Notes: generated by a model from the sequence alone, not told the origin. Shown: positions 1 to 5,706, counted from the first letter of the stretch. The stretch is 7,258 nt of DNA from Wenzhouxiangella sp. (GCA_007135355.1 SLJA01000341.1:1-7258), one strand, 5' to 3'. Program-made: numbers and translations.

Positions 1-317
1 CCCTGTCTTTGTCCATGGGGGCACTTGCCGCTGCCCCCTCTGCCGAAAACTTGTTCCAGGCCGAGACGCTGGACCGCGGGTTCATGTCGCAGCAAGCCGG
101 ATTCGGCGAGGGCGCCTGTGGGGAAGGTACCTGTGGTGAAGGCACCTGCGGAGAAGACGAAGACAAGAAGGACGACAAAGACGAAGAAGGCGCTTGCGGT
201 GAGGGCGCTTGTGGCGAAGGTGCTTGTGGTGAAGGTGCCTGCGGCGAGGACGACAAGGATGAGGAAGGGACCTGCGGCGAGGGTGCTTGCGGTGAAGGCA
301 CCTGCGGCGCGGCTTGA
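1..317 (+). CDS. hvfA: HvfA-like cysteine-repeat RiPP precursor (copper-binding peptide), 5' partial
   Basis: This is the precursor of a ribosomally made, modified metal-binding peptide. The reading frame is open to the left edge and the TGA is at 315-317. The first complete in-frame codons read Leu-Ser-Leu-Ser-Met-Gly-Ala-Leu-Ala-Ala-Ala, which looks like the end of a Sec signal peptide, so the TTG at 9 and ATG at 15 are probably internal and the true start lies upstream. After likely cleavage near Ala-Pro-Ser-Ala comes a short linker (ENLFQAETLDRGF), then ten E-G-(A/T)-C-G pentapeptides in blocks of 3, 4 and 3 (bases 108-152, 186-245, 264-308). Two acidic spacers, each carrying DDKDEE, separate the blocks. 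In the Haemophilus HvfA family the cysteines of EGKCG motifs become Cu(I)-binding oxazolone/thioamide groups. Here Lys is replaced by Ala or Thr. All ten cysteines of the visible protein sit in these motifs. hvfB follows directly. Family assignment is strong from repeats plus neighbours; the metal and the exact modification are inferred. Confidence 0.86.
   Translation, partial: LSLSMGALAAAPSAENLFQAETLDRGFMSQQAGFGEGACGEGTCGEGTCGEDEDKKDDKDEEGACGEGACGEGACGEGACGEDDKDEEGTCGEGACGEGTCGAA
108..308 (+). repeat. 15-base tandem repeats encoding EG(A/T)CG, with duplicated acidic spacer
   Basis: Ten 15-base units encode E-G-x-C-G pentapeptides. They lie in three runs (3, 4 and 3 units) interrupted by 33-base and 18-base spacers. 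The end of the first spacer and the start of the second both encode DDKDEE (bases 171-188 and 249-266), 78 bases apart, so a 26-residue block appears to have been duplicated. Synonymous codons differ between copies (GGC/GGT/GGA, TGC/TGT, GAG/GAA), so the repeats are diverged in DNA but conserved in protein. That suggests selection on the peptide motif. It is coding sequence, not a CRISPR array. Confidence 0.9.
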
Positions 318-336
318 GCACGGGTCCTGAGTGGTC

Positions 337-1191
337 ATGTCTTTGACTCACGAATCGGTGAAAGGTGCCGGACTCGGACTGCGGCGGGCCCTGCTGGGCC
401 CGCTGCAGGAGGCCGAGCTCGATCGCATTGGCTTCATGGAGTTGGCGCCGGAGAACTGGATCGGTGTGGGCGGGCGTTTACGTCGCCAGCTGGGCTGGTA
501 TCGCGAGCGCTTTCCGTTCGTTTGCCATGGACTGTCATTGTCGATCGGAGCGCCGGAACCGCTGGACCAGCGATTTCTGCAGCGGTTGAAGTCCTTCCTT
601 GACGATCACCAGGTCGAGTGCTTTTCCGAGCACTTGAGTTACTGTTCGGAGCACGGCCATCTGTATGATCTAATGCCGCTGCCTTTTCTGCCCGAGACAG
701 TCGATTGGGTCGCCTCCCGCATCATGCAGGTTCAAGACACCCTGAATCGACGCATCGCGATGGAAAACATTTCCTACTATGCGTCGGTCGCGACCGAGAT
801 GAGCGAATTGGAGTTCATCACCGAGGTTTGCGAGCGCGCTGACTGCCTGCTGTTGCTGGATGTCAACAATGTGCACGTCAACAGCGTCAACCATGGTTAC
901 GATGCCGATGAGTTTTTGCGCGCTTTGCCGCTTGAGCGCGTCGCCTATCTGCATATCGCCGGTCATCATCACGAAGCCGAGGATCTGATTGTCGATACCC
1001 ATGGCGCGGCCGTAGCCGATCCGGTTTGGAGCTTGCTGCGTCGCACCTACGACGTCATGGGCCCGGTACCCACCGTGCTCGAACGCGACTTCAACTTTCC
1101 GCCGCTGGCTGAATTGCTGGCCGAAGTCGACACGATAGCCAACATTCAAAATGAATATGCCGGAAAAAATGGACAACACGCAGCCGCCTGA
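337..1191 (+). CDS. hvfB: HvfB-family MNIO (DUF692) peptide-modifying iron oxidase
   Basis: This is a multinuclear non-heme iron-dependent oxidative enzyme of the DUF692 family. With its HvfC partner it oxidises cysteines of the precursor peptide to oxazolone/thioamide in the characterised Hvf system. From the ATG at 337 it has 284 residues, a normal length for the family. The conserved TIM-barrel signatures appear in order: GAGLGLR near 11-17, the ELAPENW segment near 35-41, HGLSLSIG from 64, SEHLSY near 97-102, DLMPLPF near 111-117, ENISYY near 143-148, LLLDVNNVHVN near 172-182, HIAGH at 206-210, DTHG at 220-223, DPVW from 228 and LERD near 248-251. The His, Asp and Glu residues of these motifs are the expected iron ligands and none appears lost. 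A GTG at 331, two codons earlier, is an alternative start. Neither start has a strong ribosome binding site. It lies 19 bases after the precursor stop and overlaps hvfC, so translation is probably coupled. Confidence 0.96.
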   Translation: MSLTHESVKGAGLGLRRALLGPLQEAELDRIGFMELAPENWIGVGGRLRRQLGWYRERFPFVCHGLSLSIGAPEPLDQRFLQRLKSFLDDHQVECFSEHLSYCSEHGHLYDLMPLPFLPETVDWVASRIMQVQDTLNRRIAMENISYYASVATEMSELEFITEVCERADCLLLLDVNNVHVNSVNHGYDADEFLRALPLERVAYLHIAGHHHEAEDLIVDTHGAAVADPVWSLLRRTYDVMGPVPTVLERDFNFPPLAELLAEVDTIANIQNEYAGKNGQHAAA

Positions 1192-1942
1192 ACGAATGCT
1201 CAGGCTGCAGCAGGCTTTTGCCGCGCATCTGCGCGACCCTGAGCACAGTCCGCCGCCATCCGGCCTCGAGGAGCGCCGGATGGCGATTTACCGGCGTCTG
1301 TTTTTCGGCAATTTGCGCAACCTCATGGCACGCAACTTTCCCGTGCTCAAGCGCCTGCTGGATGAGAACGAGTGGGACCAGCTGATTCGCCAGCTGATGA
1401 TCGAACATCGCTCAACCACGCCGCTGTTTCCGGAAATCGGTAGCGAGTTACTGGACTTCATCGCCGGAGAGGGTCAGTCCTGGTTGGAGAGTCGGCCGTG
1501 GATGGCCGAGCTGATCCACTGGGAGTACCTCGAAACCCTGGCCCGTTTGCATGAGGCCGAGGTCAGGCTGTGCGAGGAGTTGCCGCTTGCGCGCGGCCAG
1601 TATGCACCCGTGATCAATCCCACTATGCAAATGGGTCGCTACCGATATCCGGTTCATCAGATACGGCCGGGCTTTATTCCTTCCGCGCCTTTGGAGCAGC
1701 CAATCAATCTGCTGGCCTTTCGTCGACACGATGATCAGGTTGGCTTTGAGCGCGTCAACGACATTGCACTTCGGCTGCTGTTGCTGATGCAATCCAATCC
1801 TGGTACGTCCGGTCTGGTTTTACTGCAAATGCTGGCCAAAGAGTTGAGCATCGAAGCGACGGAACACACCATCGAAAGCGGTTGGAACTTGCTTCAGCAT
1901 CTCAGTCAACAGGGAGTCATCGCACCAACGCTGTCTGCCTGA
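1151..1942 (+). CDS. hvfC: HvfC-family DUF2063 maturation partner protein
   Basis: This is the accessory protein that pairs with the MNIO enzyme; in characterised systems it is thought to recognise the precursor leader and present it to the oxidase. The 263-residue product has the two expected parts. The N-terminal DUF2063 helical domain (about residues 19-108) shows the run LQQAFAAHLRDP, then RRMAIYRR, then NFPVLKRLL and a W-containing helix. A C-terminal domain (about 155-255) contains YPVHQIRPGF, NLLAFRRHDDQVGFERV and a Leu-rich helix resembling a winged-helix end. The start overlaps hvfB by 41 bases. In-frame ATG codons at 1157 and 1169 would shorten the overlap to 35 or 23 bases, and no clear ribosome binding site decides between them. 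No membrane segment or signal peptide is seen, so it should act in the cytoplasm on the unexported precursor. Confidence 0.94.
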   Translation: MNMPEKMDNTQPPERMLRLQQAFAAHLRDPEHSPPPSGLEERRMAIYRRLFFGNLRNLMARNFPVLKRLLDENEWDQLIRQLMIEHRSTTPLFPEIGSELLDFIAGEGQSWLESRPWMAELIHWEYLETLARLHEAEVRLCEELPLARGQYAPVINPTMQMGRYRYPVHQIRPGFIPSAPLEQPINLLAFRRHDDQVGFERVNDIALRLLLLMQSNPGTSGLVLLQMLAKELSIEATEHTIESGWNLLQHLSQQGVIAPTLSA

Positions 1943-1970
1943 ATCGCTTGCTCTTTCGGCCCGGTCTTGC

Positions 1971-1992
1971 ACCAGTGTTTGCACTGACTGGT
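1971..1992 (+). other. Two mutually exclusive short inverted repeats in the hvfC-hvfX gap
   Basis: ACCAGT (1971-1976) pairs with ACTGGT (1987-1992) across a 10-base loop. Alternatively CAGTG (1973-1977) pairs with CACTG (1982-1986) across a TTTG loop. The two stems share bases and cannot form together. There is no T-run, so a simple intrinsic terminator is unlikely. It might tune expression of the downstream membrane gene, or be a protein site. Short stems like these arise by chance, so confidence is low. Confidence 0.25.
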
Positions 1993-2010
1993 TAAACCCG
2001 TACCTACATC

Positions 2011-2016
2011 AAGGAG
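2011..2016 (+). promoter_or_regulatory. Strong Shine-Dalgarno for hvfX, fixes its start
   Basis: AAGGAG lies eight bases before the ATG at 2025. This sets that ATG as the start rather than the in-frame GTG at 2016, which overlaps the site itself. It is the clearest ribosome binding site in the cassette, consistent with independent translation of hvfX while hvfB and hvfC look coupled. Confidence 0.8.
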
Positions 2017-2024
2017 TGAGTGAT

Positions 2025-2711
2025 ATGTTTCTAGCGTTTTATGATGAATTGACCCGCCGCCTTCGTGGCAGTGGTGACTGGCTGGCCCCGTTGGGTCTGC
2101 GCCTGTTGCTGGCCTATGAATTCTGGACTGCGGGCTATGGCAAGCTGCAGGCTGGAATGGACGCGCCACGCTGGTTTGCCAATCAGGACTTTGTCTTTCC
2201 GTTTGGCCTGCTTTCGGCCAATGCCAACTGGTTCATGGTGACCTGGGGCGAGCTGATCGCCTCGATTGCGGTCTTGCTGGGCTTGTTCACGCGATTCTTT
2301 GCCTTCTCGCTGCTGGTCATCACCGTGGTCGCCATTGCCGCCGTGCACTGGCCGGCATCCTGGGATAGCCTGGGCCAGCTATGGGAAGGATACTCCGTAT
2401 CGAGAGTGGTCGAAGACGGTGAATTCCGGGGCAATTTCCGCATTCCCTTCCTGTTTCTTGCCATGATTTTGCCGCTGGTGTTCTGGGGCGGGGGTAAGCT
2501 CAGTCTTGACCATTTGCTGCTGACCTTGACGCGTCGTACTGGTTTGCTGTCCGACCGGCGCCAGGATCTGTTTGCATTCGGACTAGCCGCACTGGTGTTC
2601 GGGTTGATTGCGATTTACTTGATTCCCGCCTGGGGTATCGTATTGCTGTTGGTGAGTGCAGCATTGCTTGGCTATACCGGCTATGGTCACTATGCTGAGC
2701 AGCGGGCCTGA
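2025..2711 (+). CDS. hvfX: DoxX-family integral membrane protein (HvfX/BufD-like)
   Basis: A 228-residue inner-membrane protein of the DoxX superfamily, a usual companion of HvfA/B/C and bufferin operons. Its biochemical role there is unsettled. The DoxX core shows the first helix (about 20-37) with LGLRLLLAYEFWTAGYGKL, whose Gly/Lys end is typical, then TWGELIASIAVLLGLFTR (about 73-90), a third span (about 92-108) and a fourth (about 139-157) ending near WGGGKLSLD, again typical of DoxX. A soluble stretch with Trp, Asp and Glu (about 109-138) separates spans three and four. Two further hydrophobic segments (about 183-200 and 203-217) make it longer than a minimal four-span DoxX, in line with the longer HvfX-type members. 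It follows hvfC after 82 bases with its own strong ribosome binding site. The symbol is by family resemblance; function in peptide maturation or metal handling is inferred from context. Confidence 0.86.
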   Translation: MFLAFYDELTRRLRGSGDWLAPLGLRLLLAYEFWTAGYGKLQAGMDAPRWFANQDFVFPFGLLSANANWFMVTWGELIASIAVLLGLFTRFFAFSLLVITVVAIAAVHWPASWDSLGQLWEGYSVSRVVEDGEFRGNFRIPFLFLAMILPLVFWGGGKLSLDHLLLTLTRRTGLLSDRRQDLFAFGLAALVFGLIAIYLIPAWGIVLLLVSAALLGYTGYGHYAEQRA

Positions 2712-2736
2712 GTCATGGTCAGGCTGTGGGAGGATA

Positions 2737-2765
2737 CCGGCTCGAGCGCCAAGCGCTCCTGCCGG
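2737..2765 (+). other. Hairpin after hvfX: possible terminator or attenuator without T-run
   Basis: An inner stem GAGCGC (2744-2749) / GCGCTC (2753-2758) closes on a three-base CAA loop. After a two-base mismatch it continues as an outer stem CCGGC (2737-2741) / GCCGG (2761-2765). It lies in the 90 bases between hvfX and the preferred start of the response regulator, a natural place to end or dampen operon transcription. The bases that follow are G-rich with no T-run, so it is not a classical intrinsic terminator. Confidence 0.35.
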
Positions 2766-2801
2766 TCGGGGTCTGTTGAGTCGACAGCGATGGGAGCGGG
2801 A

Positions 2802-3437
2802 ATGTGCAATTATTCGACCAGCGCCAGAGTCTGGGTAGCCGATGACGATGCCTCGGTGCGTGATGCCATCGCTTTCATGCTCGACCATCACGGCATGGCT
2901 TATCGCCTGTTCGATTCAGCCGAGGCCATGCTGGCGGCGCTCAAACCGTCGGATCGCGGTTGTCTGTTACTGGACGTTCGCATGCCGGGCATGGATGGTC
3001 TGGCGCTACAGAATCGACTCAAGCAGGACGGCATCCTGATGCCGGTGGTGTTTATTTCCGGTCATGGTGACATCAGCACCGCGGTGCGGGCGGTTCAGGC
3101 CGGCGCGCTGGATTTTCTCGAAAAGCCGTTTGAGGCCGAAGTGCTGCTGGAGAAGCTTGAGAATGCCATGGAGATCGACCGGGCCGGCCAGGCCGGAACG
3201 GCAGCGGTCGCTGATGTCGAGGGCCGCCTGGCGACGCTGACGCCGCGTGAGAGGCAGGTCATGGAAGGGATTCTGGAAGGCAAGCTGAACAAGCTGATTG
3301 CCGCCGATTTGGATATCAGCGTGCGCACGGTGGAGATCCACCGGGCCAATGTGCTCGAAAAGCTTGAAGCCCGGAATGGTTCCGAGCTGGTGCGTATGGT
3401 CTTGTCCAGCTACAGTTACCGCGACTGGTTGCTCTGA
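2802..3437 (+). CDS. FixJ-family two-component response regulator (receiver + LuxR-type HTH)
   Basis: A cytoplasmic transcription regulator of 211 residues. The receiver domain (about 9-125) shows the acidic pocket DDD at 14-16, phospho-acceptor Asp58 in LLLDVRMPGMDG, the switch Ser86 in FISGHGD and Lys108 in EKPF. A short linker leads to a LuxR/FixJ-type HTH (about 145-205) with LTPRERQVMEGILEG, NKLIAADLDISVRTVEIHR and VLEKLEARN. The ATG at 2802 is preferred because GGGAG lies five bases upstream and the receiver begins straight after. In-frame ATGs at 2790 and 2715 would add 4 or 29 residues that resemble no domain and would translate through a hairpin. It lies between the hvf genes and the ECF sigma gene on the same strand. 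Its likely partner is the FixL-like kinase encoded on the other strand at 4042-5343. Target promoters are unknown. Confidence 0.92.
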   Translation: MCNYSTSARVWVADDDASVRDAIAFMLDHHGMAYRLFDSAEAMLAALKPSDRGCLLLDVRMPGMDGLALQNRLKQDGILMPVVFISGHGDISTAVRAVQAGALDFLEKPFEAEVLLEKLENAMEIDRAGQAGTAAVADVEGRLATLTPRERQVMEGILEGKLNKLIAADLDISVRTVEIHRANVLEKLEARNGSELVRMVLSSYSYRDWLL

Positions 3438-3445
3438 TCCGCGGT

Positions 3446-3476
3446 TTGAGTAGGTAGTTTTACTGACCCGTAGAAT
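3446..3476 (+). promoter_or_regulatory. Weak sigma70-like promoter candidate upstream of the ECF sigma gene
   Basis: TTGAGT (3446-3451) and TAGAAT (3471-3476) resemble -35 and -10 hexamers, with a long 19-base spacer. They sit in the 109-base gap between the response regulator stop and the sigma gene start, the only sizeable gap here. The -10 is good; the spacer is suboptimal. No confident ECF-type autoregulatory promoter was recognised in the gap. Confidence 0.3.
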
Positions 3477-3546
3477 TCCGTATGGTGCTGATTGGCCCGG
3501 GGAGAAATACTGTCGTCGAACTCACCAACACGAGCAAATCGACGAC

Positions 3547-4080
3547 ATGCTTTCCAAGACCACGAATACGCATTGCAATACGGCCCGTTTCGAAACCCTG
3601 GTCGAGCAGTACTCAGCCGACCTTTATCGCTTCGCTTGCTGGCTGGCCGGCGACCGGGATGTGGCCCAGGATCTGGTCCAGGAAACCATGATCCGAGCCT
3701 GGCGCAATATCGATCAGCTGCGCGATCATGGTGCCGTTAAACCCTGGCTGCTGACCACGCTCAGGCGCGAGAATGCCCGGCGTTTCGAGCGCAAGCAGCT
3801 TGATCTGGTCGATATCGACGATCGGCAATTGACGGCTGAAAACGCGCTTGACGCCGAAGATGTAGTGCTTTACAGCCAGATTCAGGTTGAACTGGATCGC
3901 ATGCCGAAAAAATACGGTGAGCCTCTGCGCCTGCAGGCTTTTGTCGGTTGTTCAATCCGGGAAATTACACAGCGCCTTGGCATCACTCGCAGCTCCGCCA
4001 TGACCCGCGTCCATCGCGCCCGTCAGAAACTGAAAGCCCGCTTATCCGACGGACGTCTGGTCGCCGGTCATGCCGGCTGA
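3547..4080 (+). CDS. RpoE-type ECF sigma factor
   Basis: A 177-residue extracytoplasmic-function sigma factor that would direct RNA polymerase to a specific promoter set. Region 2 (about 15-80) carries FETLVEQYSADLYRFA, DVAQDLVQETMIRAWR and a following WLLTTLRRENARRFERK helix. Region 4 (about 106-166) carries DRMPKKYGEPLRLQ, the HTH SIREITQRLGIT and a closing RVHRARQKLKARL. Region 1.1 and region 3 are absent, as expected for the group. The ATG at 3547 has no obvious ribosome binding site, and no better in-frame start is seen nearby. The last 39 bases overlap the 3' end of the convergent kinase gene. No zinc-binding anti-sigma or DUF1109/NrsF-like gene is next to it, which is unusual for this family. 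ECF sigma factors are known to control bufferin operons in Caulobacter. A link to the hvf genes here rests only on proximity. Confidence 0.94.
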   Translation: MLSKTTNTHCNTARFETLVEQYSADLYRFACWLAGDRDVAQDLVQETMIRAWRNIDQLRDHGAVKPWLLTTLRRENARRFERKQLDLVDIDDRQLTAENALDAEDVVLYSQIQVELDRMPKKYGEPLRLQAFVGCSIREITQRLGITRSSAMTRVHRARQKLKARLSDGRLVAGHAG

Positions 4081-5343
4081 AGGTGGATCGGCCGGCAGGC
4101 TGAAGCAGAAGCGTGAGCCCTGGTCTGAAGTCTCTGCCAGCCACAGCTCGCCGCCATGGGCCTCGACGATGGACTTGCACAGAGACAGACCAATGCCGAG
4201 TCCGTCCTGGCGACTACTGGCAAACGGCTCGAACAGTTTCGGCCGGGTTTCAGCGTCGATCCCGGTGCCGGTATCGCTGACTTCGAAAACGGTCGACTGC
4301 TCTGCGCGATCGACCTTGAGCTCGATGAGACGATCAGGCCCTTCGCTGTGGTTGATGGCGTCCACACCGTTGCGCACTAGATTCAGCAGCACCTGCTGGA
4401 TCAAGACCGAATCGACGCGTATCACCGGCGGTTGCGACGGCAGATCGATCTCCAGGTCGATCCGGTGGTGCCGGGTCTCGGTCTGCAGCAGGATCAGGCA
4501 ATCGTCGAGCAGGCGTTGCAAGGGGATCAGCCGGGTTTTGAGCTCGCCGCGCGAAACATAGGCGCGCAGGCGTTTGATCACCTGCTGGGCTCGGCGTGCC
4601 CCGTCCAGCGACTGTTGCAGCGCCTGTTTCAAGGCATCCACATCGGGCTCCGGATGCTCCAGCATGCTTAGACAAGTCTGGGCATAGGTGGCGACGGTGG
4701 TCAGTGGCTGGTTGATTTCATGCGCCAGGGCCGAAGCCATTTCGCCCATGGCCCCCAGTCTGGAAACATGAGCCAGCTGACTCAGGTGCTGACGGGCCCG
4801 CGCTTCACTGTCGCGCAGGGCTTGTTCGGACTGCATGCGTTCGATCTCGGCGCCGACGCGCGCCGCAATGATCCGAAACATCGATTCCACCACGCCGTCG
4901 CGCGGCATGCGCTGCTTGTCATAGACCGCGATGTGGCCGACCACGCGGCCGTCGCTGGGCGCGAATACCGGAATTCCGATGAAGCTCTCGACCCCGCCTT
5001 CGTGCGCCGACCAGTCCGGAAAACGCTGCTGCATGCGGTCCGGATAAAAACAGAATTCGCCGCCGTGGATGACATCTTCGCAGGGCGTACCGACCAGGTC
5101 GAAGCTGATGTCTTCGGTCAGGCTCGACCCGCGCCAGAACGCCAGGGTGCGAACATGGTTTTCCGGGTAGTGCAGGCATTCGGTCACCAGCGCAACCTCG
5201 ACTTCCAGCGACGTCGCCAGGCGCGCGACCAGCGTGCGGAAGTAATCACCGCCGGTCAGCGGCGCGGTGGCCTCTGCAATCATCTCGACGAACCGATTGG
5301 CCGACACGGTTTCTGGCGGACGGGCGACAGCGGAGTGATTCAT
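4042..5343 (-). CDS. FixL-like soluble histidine kinase with N-terminal GAF domain
   Basis: A 433-residue cytoplasmic sensor kinase with no signal peptide or membrane span. The N-terminal GAF-like sensor domain (about 15-170) includes TGGDYFRTLVARLA, ESFIGIPVF, GHIAVYDK and a final helix EIERM. A coiled linker (about 172-192) leads to the HisKA dimerisation helix with His208 in LAHEINQPLTTVATYAQ, the FixL/DctB-type H-box. The ATPase domain shows the N-box (LLNLVRNGVDAI, from 319), the G1 box DTGTGI (357-362), an F-box FEPF (371-374), and the G2 box GLGIGLSLCKSIVEAHGG (381-398). All catalytic boxes are intact. Start is the ATG whose complement is at 5341-5343, without a strong ribosome binding site. 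It converges on and overlaps the sigma gene. The FixJ-type regulator at 2802-3437 is the obvious partner, since FixL-like H-boxes pair with FixJ receivers. No haem-binding PAS domain is seen, so the signal sensed by the GAF domain is unknown. Confidence 0.94.
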   Translation of the reverse strand: MNHSAVARPPETVSANRFVEMIAEATAPLTGGDYFRTLVARLATSLEVEVALVTECLHYPENHVRTLAFWRGSSLTEDISFDLVGTPCEDVIHGGEFCFYPDRMQQRFPDWSAHEGGVESFIGIPVFAPSDGRVVGHIAVYDKQRMPRDGVVESMFRIIAARVGAEIERMQSEQALRDSEARARQHLSQLAHVSRLGAMGEMASALAHEINQPLTTVATYAQTCLSMLEHPEPDVDALKQALQQSLDGARRAQQVIKRLRAYVSRGELKTRLIPLQRLLDDCLILLQTETRHHRIDLEIDLPSQPPVIRVDSVLIQQVLLNLVRNGVDAINHSEGPDRLIELKVDRAEQSTVFEVSDTGTGIDAETRPKLFEPFASSRQDGLGIGLSLCKSIVEAHGGELWLAETSDQGSRFCFSLPADPPSAGMTGDQTSVG

Positions 5344-5561
5344 GGCGAGTACGCTCGGGTTGGGATTCAGCCTCCAGCAGACCGGAGTGGGTCAGGTTTG
5401 ATGGCAGACAGCCTGCCCGCCACCGGAAGTTGCCCATTCATCCTAACAGACCGAGACAGGAACAGGTTTTGGCCGCTTGTGTGGCAATTGATGCAAGCAA
5501 ATTGGCTTGTGCTCGGTCTTTTCGTTTGAGAGACATCACTCATACGGCGAGTAAACGAACC
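5344..5561. other. Intergenic region between divergent kinase and downstream + strand genes
   Basis: No convincing gene is seen here. Reading frames on both strands are shadows with Arg/Gly/Pro-rich composition and no recognisable domain. The region must contain the kinase promoter (reading left) and probably a promoter for the + strand genes (reading right), but no hexamer pair stands out on either strand. A repeat cluster at 5475-5511 is the one structured element. Confidence 0.6.
5475..5511. repeat. Candidate operator: direct repeat GCTTGTG x2 with nested inverted repeat
   Basis: GCTTGTG occurs at 5475-5481 and again at 5505-5511, exactly 30 bases apart, about three helical turns. The second copy is also the right arm of an inverted repeat, CAAGC (5494-5498) and GCTTG (5505-5509), around AAATTG. 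A matching CAATTG lies at 5485-5490. The AT-richer block sits in a divergent promoter region, a sensible place for a regulator site. No named binding consensus was matched. Confidence 0.25.
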
Positions 5562-5681
5562 ATGCTTAAACGACAGTTCAAGTGCGGCTGGCTGATTGCC
5601 ATTGCCGTGTATGCGGTGGCCCTGACCGCATGGTTGACACCCCTGATCGCCGCATCGGGGAACCTGCCCGCAACCTGCTGA
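5562..5681 (+). CDS. Possible 39-residue single-span membrane peptide
   Basis: From the ATG at 5562 the frame encodes a basic N-terminus (MLKRQFKCG), one hydrophobic helix (about residues 10-30: WLIAIAVYAVALTAWLTPLI), and a short polar tail ending in Cys. This fits a small inner-membrane protein with its N-terminus inside, or an unusual signal-anchor. A longer version from 5430 exists but its extra residues look unstructured. The ribosome binding site is poor (a GGCGAG about 12 bases upstream). It has no family I recognise. It lies 60 bases before the YHS gene on the same strand and could be a leader gene for that operon. A chance open frame is just as possible. Confidence 0.27.
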   Translation: MLKRQFKCGWLIAIAVYAVALTAWLTPLIAASGNLPATC

Positions 5682-5706
5682 TCGACCAGCCTTGAGCAAG
5701 CGATCA
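5679..5706 (+). other. Imperfect inverted repeat ahead of the YHS gene
   Basis: TGATCG (5679-5684) pairs with CGATCA (5701-5706), enclosing a smaller CTT/AAG stem with a GAGC loop and an unpaired six-base bulge on the left. It starts at the stop codon of the possible small peptide and ends 26 bases before the YHS ribosome binding site. There is no T-run. It may be a weak attenuator or a protein site, or chance. Confidence 0.2.

Noticed and set aside
108..308. Short tandem repeats as a CRISPR array or satellite
   Set aside because: Units are 15 bases with no unique spacers and keep a protein motif in frame, so they are coding repeats.
25..330. Alternative + frame across the precursor gene
   Set aside because: It lacks any recognisable motif, whereas the other frame gives ten regular EGxCG units and a signal-peptide end.
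82..351. 89-codon open frame on the - strand across the repeat region
   Set aside because: It yields a His/Arg/Leu low-complexity product that only mirrors the EGxCG repeats; no start signal or family.
2715..2801. N-terminal extension of the response regulator from the ATG at 2715
   Set aside because: The extra 29 residues match no receiver domain, there is no good ribosome binding site, and a hairpin lies inside; the ATG at 2802 has GGGAG upstream.
4720..5529. Long 269-codon open frame on the + strand opposite the kinase
   Set aside because: It is the antisense shadow of the GAF/HisKA coding region; the product is rich in Arg, His and Gln with no domain, while the - strand shows all kinase motifs.
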